This document shows positions 25,660-34,995 of a stretch of 64,000 nucleotides of DNA, one piece after another. The DNA is taken from positions 1,426,001 through 1,490,000 of the forward strand of contig VCCI02000001.1 in NCBI GenBank assembly GCA_005938025.2, in the 5' to 3' direction. The position numbers and the translations under genes are program-made. This DNA comes from Inquilinus sp. KBS0705 (lineage in GTDB: Bacteria > Bacteroidota > Bacteroidia > Sphingobacteriales > Sphingobacteriaceae). Position 1 is the stretch's first letter, and the number at the start of each line of letters is the position of its first letter. Below the pieces are notes generated by a model, which did no database searches, was not told the DNA's origin, and saw only the letters and a list, made by a program, of their open reading frames with translations.

Positions 25660-27018
25660 TTATACTATCGGGAGCAGTATTTGCATTTCGGTACCTACCT
25701 GCTCTTGCGAGCGGATGGCTATCGCGCCTTTATGCAGACGTATGATATTTAGCGTAAGCGGCAAACCGATACCATACCCGCTAAACTGGCTTGTGTTTGA
25801 TGCCCTGAAGAATGGCTCGAAAACATGCGATACATCCTGCTCGGGGATACCTATACCCTGGTCGGTAACCTTGATGATAATGCGGCCACCCTCGGCATAT
25901 AGTTGCACACTTACTGGCTTGTTATTAGAGTATTTGCAGGCATTAAGTATAATATTGCTGATTGCAAGGCGCAGCAAGTTAAGGTTACCTTCGGTATACA
26001 TCAAATCTTCATTATCCGGCAAGGCCGAAAAATCAATGTTGATAACACTATCAGGGTCTATCCTTTTTACCGAATCAGCAACATCCATCACCAATTCATC
26101 AACCCGTATTTTTTGCCAGTTTTGCTTTTTACCGTCAAACCCGGTTTGGGCAAGGCCTAATAAACTTTCTAATATTTGCGCCAGCTTTTCGGCTTCAGCA
26201 AAAATGGTTTGTATCGCCGCCTTTGCCTTACCGTTTATCTCATTACTTTTTAGCAAAAGTTCGGTTTCGCCGGTAATAATGGTTAAGGGTGTGCGCAACT
26301 CGTGCGATGCATTACTTACAAAGTTATTTTGGGTTTCAAATGCCGTCTCCAGGCGGTTAAGCATATTATTGAAGGTAAGCACCAGCTCGGCTATCTCATC
26401 CTTACCCTTAACATCACTTAACCGCGAGTGCAGGTTATTGGCGGTAATGTTTTTAACACTCTTAATTATGCCCCTAACGGGTTGCATAGTGTAATACGAG
26501 AATATTTTACCCGCCACATAAGTAAGTATTATAAAAACCACAAATATTGCTACCAATACCTTCTTTAACTGCTCCAGCTCCTTAAATCCATAAGGGTCGG
26601 TAGCGGTAACAATTACAATGTATTTATTACCGTCGATATTAAACAAAGAGCCTGCATAAAAGTGGTTGCTGTGTACATATCGGGCCTTTTTATCTTCCAA
26701 AATTTGCCGGTAAAAGGCATCGGGTAAATTTATTATGCGCCGGTATGATGGGCTGCGGGTAGTATCTAACTTAATAACAAATTCCTGTTCGTTCTCCAGC
26801 TTTTCCAGGTACTGCATTCTCACCTGCTTATAAGCAAGCGATTCTTTATCGGGGTTGATACTGATCTCGGCAGTAAGGTTTACACGTGCCTCTAACCGTT
26901 TAAAAAAATCCTCAAAGCTAAAGTCGGATACAAAGTAAAATATGGATGCGTTAAGCAACAACAAACCAACGGTAGATATGGCAACAAAAAGCAGCGTTAT
27001 CTTAGTTTGTAATTTCAT
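25660..27018 (-). CDS. Sensor histidine kinase of an OmpR-type two-component pair
   Basis: A 452-residue classical kinase: TM helix 1 (about 8-30), a periplasmic domain of about 120 residues, TM helix 2 (about 153-172), HAMP (175-227), HisKA with His239 in NASHELRTPLTIITGE, and HATPase_c with N box ISNIILNACKYS, G1 DQGIGIP, F box FEPFFRA and G2 GYGIGLPLT. The ATG at 27018 overlaps the end of the response regulator gene by 17 bp, so the pair is translationally coupled. The input is unknown. The periplasmic part is not a recognisable fold. Confidence 0.95.
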   Translation of the reverse strand: MKLQTKITLLFVAISTVGLLLLNASIFYFVSDFSFEDFFKRLEARVNLTAEISINPDKESLAYKQVRMQYLEKLENEQEFVIKLDTTRSPSYRRIINLPDAFYRQILEDKKARYVHSNHFYAGSLFNIDGNKYIVIVTATDPYGFKELEQLKKVLVAIFVVFIILTYVAGKIFSYYTMQPVRGIIKSVKNITANNLHSRLSDVKGKDEIAELVLTFNNMLNRLETAFETQNNFVSNASHELRTPLTIITGETELLLKSNEINGKAKAAIQTIFAEAEKLAQILESLLGLAQTGFDGKKQNWQKIRVDELVMDVADSVKRIDPDSVINIDFSALPDNEDLMYTEGNLNLLRLAISNIILNACKYSNNKPVSVQLYAEGGRIIIKVTDQGIGIPEQDVSHVFEPFFRASNTSQFSGYGIGLPLTLNIIRLHKGAIAIRSQEQVGTEMQILLPIV

Positions 27019-27700
27019 CGGCAATTTGTTCCTTTAAAATATAGCCCATGCCAAACACTGTGTGTATCAGTTTAACATCATAACCATTATCAATCTTTTT
27101 ACGCAGGTAGTTAACATATACATCAACCACATTGGTACCCATGTTAAAATCTATATCCCACACATTTTCTAAAATCTGTATGCGCGATAGCACCGTGTTG
27201 CGGTTCTTTAAAAAATATTCCAATAAATGATATTCGGTTGCTGTAAGCGCGATGGTTTTATTGGCGCGTTTGGCCGTTTTTGATAAGGTATCTACTTCCA
27301 GGTCGGCAATGGTAAGCAGGCTTTTTGGGGTATTACCAGCCTTAGTACGACGCACCAATGTGCGTATACGGGCCTCCAGCTCGGCAAATTTAAAGGGCTT
27401 GGCCAAATAATCGTCGGCGCCGCTGTTTAGGCCGGTTACAATATTCTCGGTGCTTGACAGCGCCGTAAGCATCAATATAGCTATGCTATCATCCTTCTTA
27501 CGTATTTCTTTACATACCTGTATACCGTTTATACCGGGTAGCATAATATCAAGTACAATAATATCAAAGGTATGTGCAAGGGCCATTTCTAAGCCGGTGT
27601 TGCCATCGGCGGCAACACTTACTTCCATCCCCGCATCGGTCAGTCCGCGTACTATAACCGATACCAGCCCGGGTTCGTCTTCCACCAGCAATACTTTCAT
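27002..27700 (-). CDS. OmpR/PhoB-type response regulator
   Basis: A 232-residue regulator: receiver domain with acidic pocket (VEDEP), phospho-acceptor Asp51 in VLDIMLPG, Thr in LTALS and Lys in YLAKPF, then a winged-helix DNA-binding domain from about 130 (LTATEYHLLEYFLKNRNTVLSR, VDVYVNYLRKKID). The stop region overlaps the start of its kinase gene by 17 bp. An unlinked GyrI-like gene lies 81 bp upstream in the same direction. Its targets are unknown. Confidence 0.96.
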   Translation of the reverse strand: MKVLLVEDEPGLVSVIVRGLTDAGMEVSVAADGNTGLEMALAHTFDIIVLDIMLPGINGIQVCKEIRKKDDSIAILMLTALSSTENIVTGLNSGADDYLAKPFKFAELEARIRTLVRRTKAGNTPKSLLTIADLEVDTLSKTAKRANKTIALTATEYHLLEYFLKNRNTVLSRIQILENVWDIDFNMGTNVVDVYVNYLRKKIDNGYDVKLIHTVFGMGYILKEQIADEITN

Positions 27701-27781
27701 TTATTTAATGTTTTAAGGCAGTTAAACCGTTTATTCAAATAAAATGTTTGGCGGGGGCTTTATAGTTAACTACATAAAGTA

Positions 27782-28261
27782 CTATTTATTTTCCACAGGT
27801 ATCCACAATTCTTCTTCCGATAGCGGATCATCGTTTTTGTATTTATCGCCCATAACGGCAAAGTGCGGCCGGTCATCAAGCACATAGTTTGAATGTGGCA
27901 GCCAGTTATTAAAAATATAGCTATAGGTTGCTGGGCCATCGCTTGCCCTCCCTTTGTGTATAAACACTGCATACATACCCGCGGGTAGTGTAATACTATC
28001 CATACCTTCGGGGATATTGTCAAGGGCTGTAACTTCTACTGCCGCCCATTTCTCAAATGTGGCTTTCGGGTTAAACGCATTAAAGAACAAGGGCGGGTAA
28101 ACTTCTATTGAATATAAGTTGGTACCCACAGTATCTGCTATCTCCTTTCGCCGTGGCATAAAGCTGCGCCACAATTCAAACGTTTTATTATCGGCAAAAC
28201 ACATGCTTATATGTTTGCCTATAAACTTTTTCCCGGCTAATGTTTCTATCCTTGGTTGCAT
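27782..28261 (-). CDS. GyrI-like small-molecule-binding domain protein
   Basis: A stand-alone 159-residue GyrI/AraC effector-binding-like domain (MQPRIETLAGKKFIGKHISM start; the AVEVTALDNIPEGMDSITLPAGMYAVFIHKG segment is characteristic; WLPHSNYVLDDRPHFAVMGDKY and the ELWIPV end). Such domains bind hydrophobic ligands in a cavity with a central Glu. No DNA-binding domain is fused to it. The start codon is only 41 bp from that of the divergent beta-helix gene, so the two promoters must share a very short interval. Confidence 0.88.
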   Translation of the reverse strand: MQPRIETLAGKKFIGKHISMCFADNKTFELWRSFMPRRKEIADTVGTNLYSIEVYPPLFFNAFNPKATFEKWAAVEVTALDNIPEGMDSITLPAGMYAVFIHKGRASDGPATYSYIFNNWLPHSNYVLDDRPHFAVMGDKYKNDDPLSEEELWIPVENK

Positions 28262-28302
28262 TCGGTAGCTTTAAGGGCTCAATATGCTATTATAATCTTA
28301 AA

Positions 28303-30492
28303 ATGAAAAAGCTCATCATTCTATTTTTATTCATATTTATAGTGCGGCTATCTTACAGCCAAAAGCTAACTGTTTTGCATAAGGGTATCACCCTAACGCA
28401 TTCTGCCACCATAAAAAAACAACTTTACCATTTTGATGGAGCAGATTCGTTATCCGCTGCTCCCATCGTTATTAAGGGCGATAACATTACTATTGATTTT
28501 AACGGAGCTGTTATTGAAGGCAGCAGTGATTACCAAAACCCCGACTTATTTAAAGGCACGGGCGTTATTATAAAAAGCGGCAAAAACATTACTTTAAAAA
28601 ACCTGGTGGTAAAGGGTTTTAAAGTGGGCATAATGGCAAGGGGTATAAACAACTTAAAAATAATTAACGCCGATTGCAGCTACAATTTCAGGCAGCATTT
28701 AAACAGCAACCGCCTTTGGGAAGACCTTGCCGATTGGCAAAGCTACCACCATAACGAGAAAGATGAATGGCTGCGCTTTGGAGCCGGTATTTACCTGCGC
28801 GATTGCAATAATGCCGATATACACAACAGCACTGTAACTAATGGCCAATGCGGATTAATGATGACCAATTGCAACGACGCATTGATATATAATAACAATT
28901 TTTCCTTTAATTCAGGTTTGGGCATAGGTATGTACCGCAGCAGCCGCAACCGCATCATGAATAATAGTATTGATTGGAATATACGCGGCTTTAGTGATGG
29001 CGTTTATTACCGTGGGCAAGATTCGGCAGGGATATTGGTTTTTGAACAATGTAATAATAATGCGTTTGCCTACAATTCGGTTACGCACTCGGGCGATGGT
29101 TTCTTTTTATGGGCAGGGCAAACCAGTATGGATACCGGCGAAGGCGGTTGTAACGATAACCTGGTGTATGGCAACGATTTTTCGTACGCGGCCACCAATG
29201 CCGTCGAAATAACCTTTAGCCGTAATAAGATCATCGGGAATAAGCTGCACGATAGCTGGCATGGCATATGGGGTGGCTTTAGTTACAATACCGTTATTGC
29301 TAATAACGATTTTGCCGGCAATCTATCAGCCATTGCCATTGAACATGGCAAGGACAACATTATAGATCAAAACAACTTTAACGGCGATAAAATGGGTATC
29401 GAGCTATGGTCGAACCCTAAAAGGGTAAAGGACATTGGTTACCTTAAAAACCGCGACACCCGCAGTGTAAATTACCACATAGGTAACAACAGCTTTAAAA
29501 ATGTTAAAACGGTATTTAACATTAACCACACCAGCCAGCTGGATATTGATAATAACTATACAATTGGCGCAATTAACACCAATAAGGTAGATAGTACTGT
29601 AAAGGACTTAAGGTCTGACAAAAACAGCGAGTTGGCAAACCCCGTTATGGATAGCACTTATATGCCGGCTATAAAAAAGCTGTCAAACGGCAAAAATGCT
29701 ATGCTGACGGCAAACTATCCTCAGGGCAAAAAATATATTATGATGAATGAATGGGGGCCTTATAATTTTAACTACCCGGTGTTATGGAAAGAACCATCTA
29801 AAACGCCCGGCACACTTATACTAAATGTAATAGCCCCGGCCGGTAAATGGCGCATAACCCGGATGAAGGGTGTAACTCATCCCTCAGCAATAGCAGGTAA
29901 AACATCTGAACAAATTACCCTTGTAAAAGACACCACCGCGTTAACAGATATTGATGTTGAAATGGAATATACCGGGCAGGCGGTTACATCGCCATTTGGC
30001 AAAAAATATGGCAAAGGGCAGTCATATACTTTCCATTACCGCGAATTTGACCTGTCCCTTAACTGGGAAACCAGGTGGTTTGTGTTTAATGACAATAACT
30101 CCCCAATACAGCACCCGACAGAATTTGCCAAACTGCTAAATACTACACCTGTTAAAACTACCACAGGCAAATACCTCAACACTATTTTTGGCCAGGGCTT
30201 TGGTAAAGGTATAGCTAAAGAAAAAATAGCAACCGTATCTGCATCCACTGTTAATGCACCAACCGGCATTTACCGCATAGGCATTAGCGCATCGGAGATA
30301 GTTAGGCTGTATATTGATGATAAGCTAATTATAGACAACTGGGAACCCTCAAAAATAGTTTATGACGCCGATTACCATCGCGATGTTGTAATGCCTTTAA
30401 ACGGCCGCCACACCATACGTGTGGTGCAGGCACAATACGCCGACTATGGCATTCTAAACTTTACCATACAACCAGTATATCAGAGCAACTAA
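28303..30492 (+). CDS. Secreted right-handed beta-helix protein with C-terminal PA14-like domain
   Basis: A 729-residue exported protein. The ATG at 28303 gives a good signal peptide (MKKLIILFLFIFIVRLSYSQ), whereas the open frame begins further up at 28240. Residues 50-400 are rungs of a right-handed beta-helix with NosD-like repeats such as GIYLRDCNNADIHNSTVTNG, GLMMTNCNDALIYNNNFS and AIAIEHGKDNIIDQNNF, typical of sugar-binding or carbohydrate lyase-type folds. The last 90 residues (IYRIGISASEIVRLYIDDKLII to the end) look like a PA14-type beta-sandwich. No catalytic residues can be assigned. Its stop is immediately next to the stop of the convergent S41 gene. Confidence 0.86.
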   Translation: MKKLIILFLFIFIVRLSYSQKLTVLHKGITLTHSATIKKQLYHFDGADSLSAAPIVIKGDNITIDFNGAVIEGSSDYQNPDLFKGTGVIIKSGKNITLKNLVVKGFKVGIMARGINNLKIINADCSYNFRQHLNSNRLWEDLADWQSYHHNEKDEWLRFGAGIYLRDCNNADIHNSTVTNGQCGLMMTNCNDALIYNNNFSFNSGLGIGMYRSSRNRIMNNSIDWNIRGFSDGVYYRGQDSAGILVFEQCNNNAFAYNSVTHSGDGFFLWAGQTSMDTGEGGCNDNLVYGNDFSYAATNAVEITFSRNKIIGNKLHDSWHGIWGGFSYNTVIANNDFAGNLSAIAIEHGKDNIIDQNNFNGDKMGIELWSNPKRVKDIGYLKNRDTRSVNYHIGNNSFKNVKTVFNINHTSQLDIDNNYTIGAINTNKVDSTVKDLRSDKNSELANPVMDSTYMPAIKKLSNGKNAMLTANYPQGKKYIMMNEWGPYNFNYPVLWKEPSKTPGTLILNVIAPAGKWRITRMKGVTHPSAIAGKTSEQITLVKDTTALTDIDVEMEYTGQAVTSPFGKKYGKGQSYTFHYREFDLSLNWETRWFVFNDNNSPIQHPTEFAKLLNTTPVKTTTGKYLNTIFGQGFGKGIAKEKIATVSASTVNAPTGIYRIGISASEIVRLYIDDKLIIDNWEPSKIVYDADYHRDVVMPLNGRHTIRVVQAQYADYGILNFTIQPVYQSN

Positions 30493-31893
30493 TTACTTTT
30501 CCAGCTCGGCTATTGCCGCTTTTAGCCAATCTTCTTTAGCATCTAAGGCTTTGTTTGGTTTTATGCCTATGTTGTCTATGCCCTGCCCTACATCTAACCT
30601 GCGACTACGACTGGTAGAATAGCGTAGTATGTAAGGCATGCAGGAAAATGGCGCTTCGCGAACATTCGAATAATCTAAAGTACCGGATGTATGTTCGCCC
30701 ATTAATACAACCTTTTTGCTTTGTATGGCTTCAAACAAAAACTGCTCAGTGGTGCTGGCACAGCCTTTATCTATCAAAACAACTACTTTTTTAGGCGAGG
30801 ATAACACTTTCATATCCGAGTTGGTATAATCGTCGTTACCGGTTACAAATTTACCAACATTTTTTTCCATGTTATTTATTTTGCCTTTTATATCGTTTTT
30901 GGTTTCCTCAGCCATATCGGGGTCTTCCAACTCTTTTTTCCAGCCTGCAATATTTGCTGCTGTTGATAGTACATCAGCACCAATGGTTTTAATGGGGTTA
31001 GTATAAATATAAGGTAATATGGGGCTATACGAATAATCATCGCCCCCACCGTTGCCACGCAGATCGAGCACCAGGTAAGGCATTGCTTTTAAAGCCTCAT
31101 CATTCGCTTTAAAAACCGAATCGATGTTTTTATAGTTAGATGTACCAAAGTTTGATATTTTAATATATAGCGTTTTATCCGTCAGTTTTCGCGATGCTAC
31201 CGGCACATAAGCGTCGTACTTCTCTTGCTGAAAAGTAGCACCCTCCCTCACCCAATCGCCGCCTATGCGGGTATTGTTCACAAAAAAATTAAAGTATTCA
31301 ACTTTTGGCAGCTGGTTACGCACAAACAGTATGCCTTTCATATTGCCCTCATCATTTTTTTTTGAGGCAAACTTTAGCATACCGCGTTTCCAGCCGGGCA
31401 GTTTGGAATCTATAATAACGCCCACATAATCATGCAATAACGTAGAGTCTTTATATACTGCTATTCGGTAGGACGAATCGTGCCTGAATATATAAATACC
31501 CTCCTCGGTTTTTGATTTACGCAGCTCTTCTATTTTAGCATCTGTTAGTTGAATGATCTGCCTTTGCTTCACTACCGCCGAATCTGTTTTCATGGCATCA
31601 AACTTAACGCCGATGCTTACGTGGTGGTCTTTAAACTTATCAAGGTAGCTTGATATTACCAGCAGGCAGGTTTCGTTAGCATTAGGCTTTTTACTATAAG
31701 CTAAATATTCATCGGTCATCTTTTTATAGGCGGCATCGCCCATTTGTGCCTTTTTATCTTTAAAGCCAGCGTAATTTTTCTCCATAAAGTTTTTTATGTA
31801 AGTAAACTCGGTTTGGCAATCACATTTTTGGGCAAATGAATTTAAGCTTATTAAAGCCAAAGCAGGTAACAGCAGTAGTTTCTTGATAGTCAT
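30493..31893 (-). CDS. Secreted S41 family (C-terminal processing) serine peptidase
   Basis: A 466-residue exported peptidase: signal MTIKKLLLLPALALISLNSFA, a helical N domain, then the S41 core. YLVLDLRGNGGG at 273-284 is the oxyanion/substrate loop and the nucleophile is Ser380 in GCASTTEQF. The general base Lys is probably within SKKVVLMGEHTSGT (about 395-408). No PDZ domain is obvious. The stop codon touches that of the convergent beta-helix gene (no intergenic base). Tail-specific or peptidoglycan-linked proteolysis in the periplasm is likely; the target is unknown. Confidence 0.9.
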   Translation of the reverse strand: MTIKKLLLLPALALISLNSFAQKCDCQTEFTYIKNFMEKNYAGFKDKKAQMGDAAYKKMTDEYLAYSKKPNANETCLLVISSYLDKFKDHHVSIGVKFDAMKTDSAVVKQRQIIQLTDAKIEELRKSKTEEGIYIFRHDSSYRIAVYKDSTLLHDYVGVIIDSKLPGWKRGMLKFASKKNDEGNMKGILFVRNQLPKVEYFNFFVNNTRIGGDWVREGATFQQEKYDAYVPVASRKLTDKTLYIKISNFGTSNYKNIDSVFKANDEALKAMPYLVLDLRGNGGGDDYSYSPILPYIYTNPIKTIGADVLSTAANIAGWKKELEDPDMAEETKNDIKGKINNMEKNVGKFVTGNDDYTNSDMKVLSSPKKVVVLIDKGCASTTEQFLFEAIQSKKVVLMGEHTSGTLDYSNVREAPFSCMPYILRYSTSRSRRLDVGQGIDNIGIKPNKALDAKEDWLKAAIAELEK

Positions 31894-32125
31894 ATGGCGT
31901 AGGTATTTGTTGTGCCTAATATAACTGTTGTGGGCATCAGAAGCTAATTTAAAGGATAGATAGTAAAAATTTTACAATAGCGTTTAAAGCAATTCTTTAT
32001 TTTAACAATAATGTATATACATTCCATAGATTTTATCACTATTAATATTTTCATTACATTATTTTAATAAAACAGATAATAAATTATCTTTATCTCATCA
32101 ATATCGCAATACAACTAACAAACTG

Positions 32126-33712
32126 TTGAAAAACATAACACGCAGAGATTTTTTAGGTAAGGGTGCAATGCTGGCCGGAGGTACCTACCCCGCCATGCTG
32201 GCTTTAGGAATGTTAAAAAGCGCCCCTGCACACGCATTTAATTTAGAAGGTAGCGGCACAGGCAAACACATTGTAATTTTAGGAGCCGGTTTAGCAGGTA
32301 TGACCTGTGCATACGAGTTAAACAAACTGGGTTACCAATGCACCATACTGGAAGCCCGCCAAAGGGCAGGTGGCCGTTGCTGGAGCATACGCAATGGCAG
32401 CACCCAAACCGAAACCGATAAACCAACCGCAACAGCAAAATTTGATGATGGCCTGTATTTTAATGCCGGCCCATCGCGTATACCGCACCACCACGAGCTT
32501 ACTTTGCATTACTGCAAAGAGTTGGGTGTGCCTTTACAGGTGTATAACAACGTTAACGAGGGCGCCTATTACTTTGCCGAAGGCACAGGCCCGCTTTCGA
32601 ACAAAAAGGTACGTGCCCGCGAGATACACAACGACATACGCGGCTACATGACCGAAATGCTGGCTAAAAGCATTGACCATGGGGGCCTTGACGCCGCCCT
32701 TACCAAAGAAGATGGTGAAAAGATTATAGAGTATTTGAAAGCCGAAGGCGGCCTGGATATAGACAAGCTATATAAAGCATCGGCACGCCGTGGTTACAGC
32801 GAATCGCCGGGAGCAGGTGACAGATCGGGAAAAGTAGCAGAGGCTCATAAACTGGCTGATATTATCCGTTCGGGTTTAATGGACCCCGACTTTTATAATG
32901 TAGCCGAATACACCTACGAATTACAGATGACCATGTTTCAGGCTATCGGCGGTATGGATAAGATAGCGTCGGCCCTGGAGAAAAAGGTTGCGCCCGCTAT
33001 AAAAATGGGTGCCGAGGTTACTTCCATCATCAATTTACCTGAAGGTATAAAGGTGACTTATAAAGATACAGCGGGCGAACACAGCATAAATGGCGACCTA
33101 TGTATATGCACTTTACCCCTGCCGGTATTAAGTAATATAAATAATAATTTTTCTGGTGATGTTAGTCGCGCAATTGACTATATTAGCTATATACAAACAG
33201 GCAAAATAGGCCTGCAGTTTAAAAGGCGGTTTTGGGAAGAGGATGAGCAGATCTACGGCGGCATCACCCATACCAATAATGATCTTACACAAGTATTTTA
33301 TCCATCGTACGACTATCTGGGCAAAAAAGGCATCCTGATAGGTTATTACAATTTTAACGAGAAAGCACAGAAGATAGGTAACCTAAATTTTGCTGAACGC
33401 GAAAAGTTTGCCTTAGAAAAAGGCAGGTTGATACATCCGCAATACGATAAAGAGTTTGAGGGGTCGTTTTCGGTTAGCTGGCATAAAACAAAATATAACT
33501 TAGGTGGATGGGCAGTATATAACACCGATACGCGAAAAACACAATATCCAGCCCTGTTAAAACCTGATAAGCAGGTTTACTTTGCCGGCGAACACATGAC
33601 CTATTTAAATGCCTGGATGGCGGGAGCATTTGAGTCGGCGCGCAGTACTGTAGCGGCAGTACATGCCAGGGTAAGCGGCCAAAGGTTTGCCTACCCGGTA
33701 ACAAAAAGTTAG
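32126..33712 (+). CDS. Tat-exported FAD-dependent amine oxidase (flavin monoamine / L-amino acid oxidase type)
   Basis: A 528-residue flavoenzyme. The N-terminus carries a twin-arginine signal (TRRDFLGKG at 5-13, then a hydrophobic stretch ending APAHA). The FAD dinucleotide fold GAGLAG is at 53-58, and FTILEAR-type motif TILEARQRAGGRC follows. The C-terminal YFAGEHMTYLNAWMAGAFESA binds the flavin. Start is TTG at 32126; no ATG exists before the twin arginines. It probably folds with FAD in the cytosol and is exported folded. It oxidises amino groups to imines, giving ammonia and H2O2. It is followed 95 bp later by a Tat-exported aminotransferase and then a Hint protein, suggesting an exported amino-acid pathway. 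Confidence 0.88.
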   Translation: MKNITRRDFLGKGAMLAGGTYPAMLALGMLKSAPAHAFNLEGSGTGKHIVILGAGLAGMTCAYELNKLGYQCTILEARQRAGGRCWSIRNGSTQTETDKPTATAKFDDGLYFNAGPSRIPHHHELTLHYCKELGVPLQVYNNVNEGAYYFAEGTGPLSNKKVRAREIHNDIRGYMTEMLAKSIDHGGLDAALTKEDGEKIIEYLKAEGGLDIDKLYKASARRGYSESPGAGDRSGKVAEAHKLADIIRSGLMDPDFYNVAEYTYELQMTMFQAIGGMDKIASALEKKVAPAIKMGAEVTSIINLPEGIKVTYKDTAGEHSINGDLCICTLPLPVLSNINNNFSGDVSRAIDYISYIQTGKIGLQFKRRFWEEDEQIYGGITHTNNDLTQVFYPSYDYLGKKGILIGYYNFNEKAQKIGNLNFAEREKFALEKGRLIHPQYDKEFEGSFSVSWHKTKYNLGGWAVYNTDTRKTQYPALLKPDKQVYFAGEHMTYLNAWMAGAFESARSTVAAVHARVSGQRFAYPVTKS

Positions 33713-33807
33713 TGTAAAATGCTGCAATAAATTATAGGTAAGCATGAAATTTTAAGAAAAAATTCAAGTATAGAAGGCTAAAAAACTAAATCAAAAAAAG
33801 CATCACA

Positions 33808-34977
33808 ATGGCAAATTCAATTAACCGCAGAAACTGGATCAGATCCAGCGCTTTCATGGCCGGGGGACTGGCATTTTTCTCAGGAACTATAAGTAAGCTG
33901 GCGGCAATGCCAACAAAAGTGTTTAAACCATCGCCACGCGCTATTACCGACGAAGAAGCCGTTTTAAGCGGCCCTTACGATTTAAAAGCCAGGCTCTTAG
34001 CCAACGAAAACCCGTTTGGTCCATCGCCTGCTGCCAAAAAAGCAATGGCCGAAGCATTAGACAAAAGCTACCAATATCCTTTTATGCAAATGTCGCAACT
34101 GAGTGGTAAAATAGCTGCTTATGAGGGTATAATGCAAAAAAACATCCTTTTAGATTCAGGCTCAACCCCGTTGTTGCATGCTGCTGCCATGTATTATACA
34201 AAAGGCGGTAAAACCGTAATAACTGGCGACCCATCTTACGATGACCTGCCAACATGTGCAGAAGAGTTTGAGGGTAAATGGGTAAAAGTACCCCTTACAG
34301 CCGATTACAAGCTGGATCTTGACGCTATGGAGGCTAAAGTAGATGCTAATACCGGTTTGGTATATGTATGTAACCCAAATAACCCTACCGCTACGGTTGT
34401 TGATACTGCAAAACTGAAGGCCTTTTGCGAGCGTGTATCTAAAAAAACAATGGTTTTTGTTGACGAAGCTTACATTGATTACCTGCCTGACCCACAAGGC
34501 ACTACCATGATCAGCCAAATAAAAACCGGAAGTAATATTATAGTTGCGCGTACCTTCTCTAAACTATACGGCTTTGCAGGCTTACGTTTAGGATATATAA
34601 TAGCCCAACCACAAACGCTTGATGCATTAAAAAAATACTCGAGTAAGGGCTTTAACGTTAGCGGGCCAACCTTAGCCGCAGCACTTGCCGCCTACCGCGA
34701 GACAGACTTTTTAACAGAAGCGCTTAAAAAGACAAATGAAAGCAAAGAATACCTTTACTCGGTACTAAAAAAAGAAGGGTATGAATACATCCCGTCGTCT
34801 GCTAATTTTGTGATGTTTCCGCTAAAAATGGATAGCAAAAAGTTTACTATGGAAATGATGAAACGCAGTGTAGGTGTGCGTAACTGGCAATTTAACGGCA
34901 AAGAGTGGTGCCGTGTAAGCATTGGCCGCATGGACGAAATGGAAGCTTTTGCAGAAGCATTTAAACAATTATCATAA
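33808..34977 (+). CDS. Tat-exported PLP-dependent aminotransferase (fold type I, histidinol-phosphate aminotransferase-like)
   Basis: A 389-residue class I/II aminotransferase with an N-terminal twin-arginine signal (NRRNWIRSS, Arg7-Arg8, then AFMAGGLAFFSG). The body is canonical: ARLLANENPFGPSP near 61, VCNPNNPTATV, FVDEAYIDYLP with the PLP-binding Asp219, and the PLP Lys252 in ARTFSKLYGFAGLRLGYI. HisC enzymes are normally cytosolic, so export is the odd feature. It is probably co-transcribed with the FAD oxidase before it and the Hint protein 18 bp after. It may work on amino or keto acids made in the periplasm. Confidence 0.88.
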   Translation: MANSINRRNWIRSSAFMAGGLAFFSGTISKLAAMPTKVFKPSPRAITDEEAVLSGPYDLKARLLANENPFGPSPAAKKAMAEALDKSYQYPFMQMSQLSGKIAAYEGIMQKNILLDSGSTPLLHAAAMYYTKGGKTVITGDPSYDDLPTCAEEFEGKWVKVPLTADYKLDLDAMEAKVDANTGLVYVCNPNNPTATVVDTAKLKAFCERVSKKTMVFVDEAYIDYLPDPQGTTMISQIKTGSNIIVARTFSKLYGFAGLRLGYIIAQPQTLDALKKYSSKGFNVSGPTLAAALAAYRETDFLTEALKKTNESKEYLYSVLKKEGYEYIPSSANFVMFPLKMDSKKFTMEMMKRSVGVRNWQFNGKEWCRVSIGRMDEMEAFAEAFKQLS

Positions 34978-34995
34978 CAGCATATTTACTAAAGA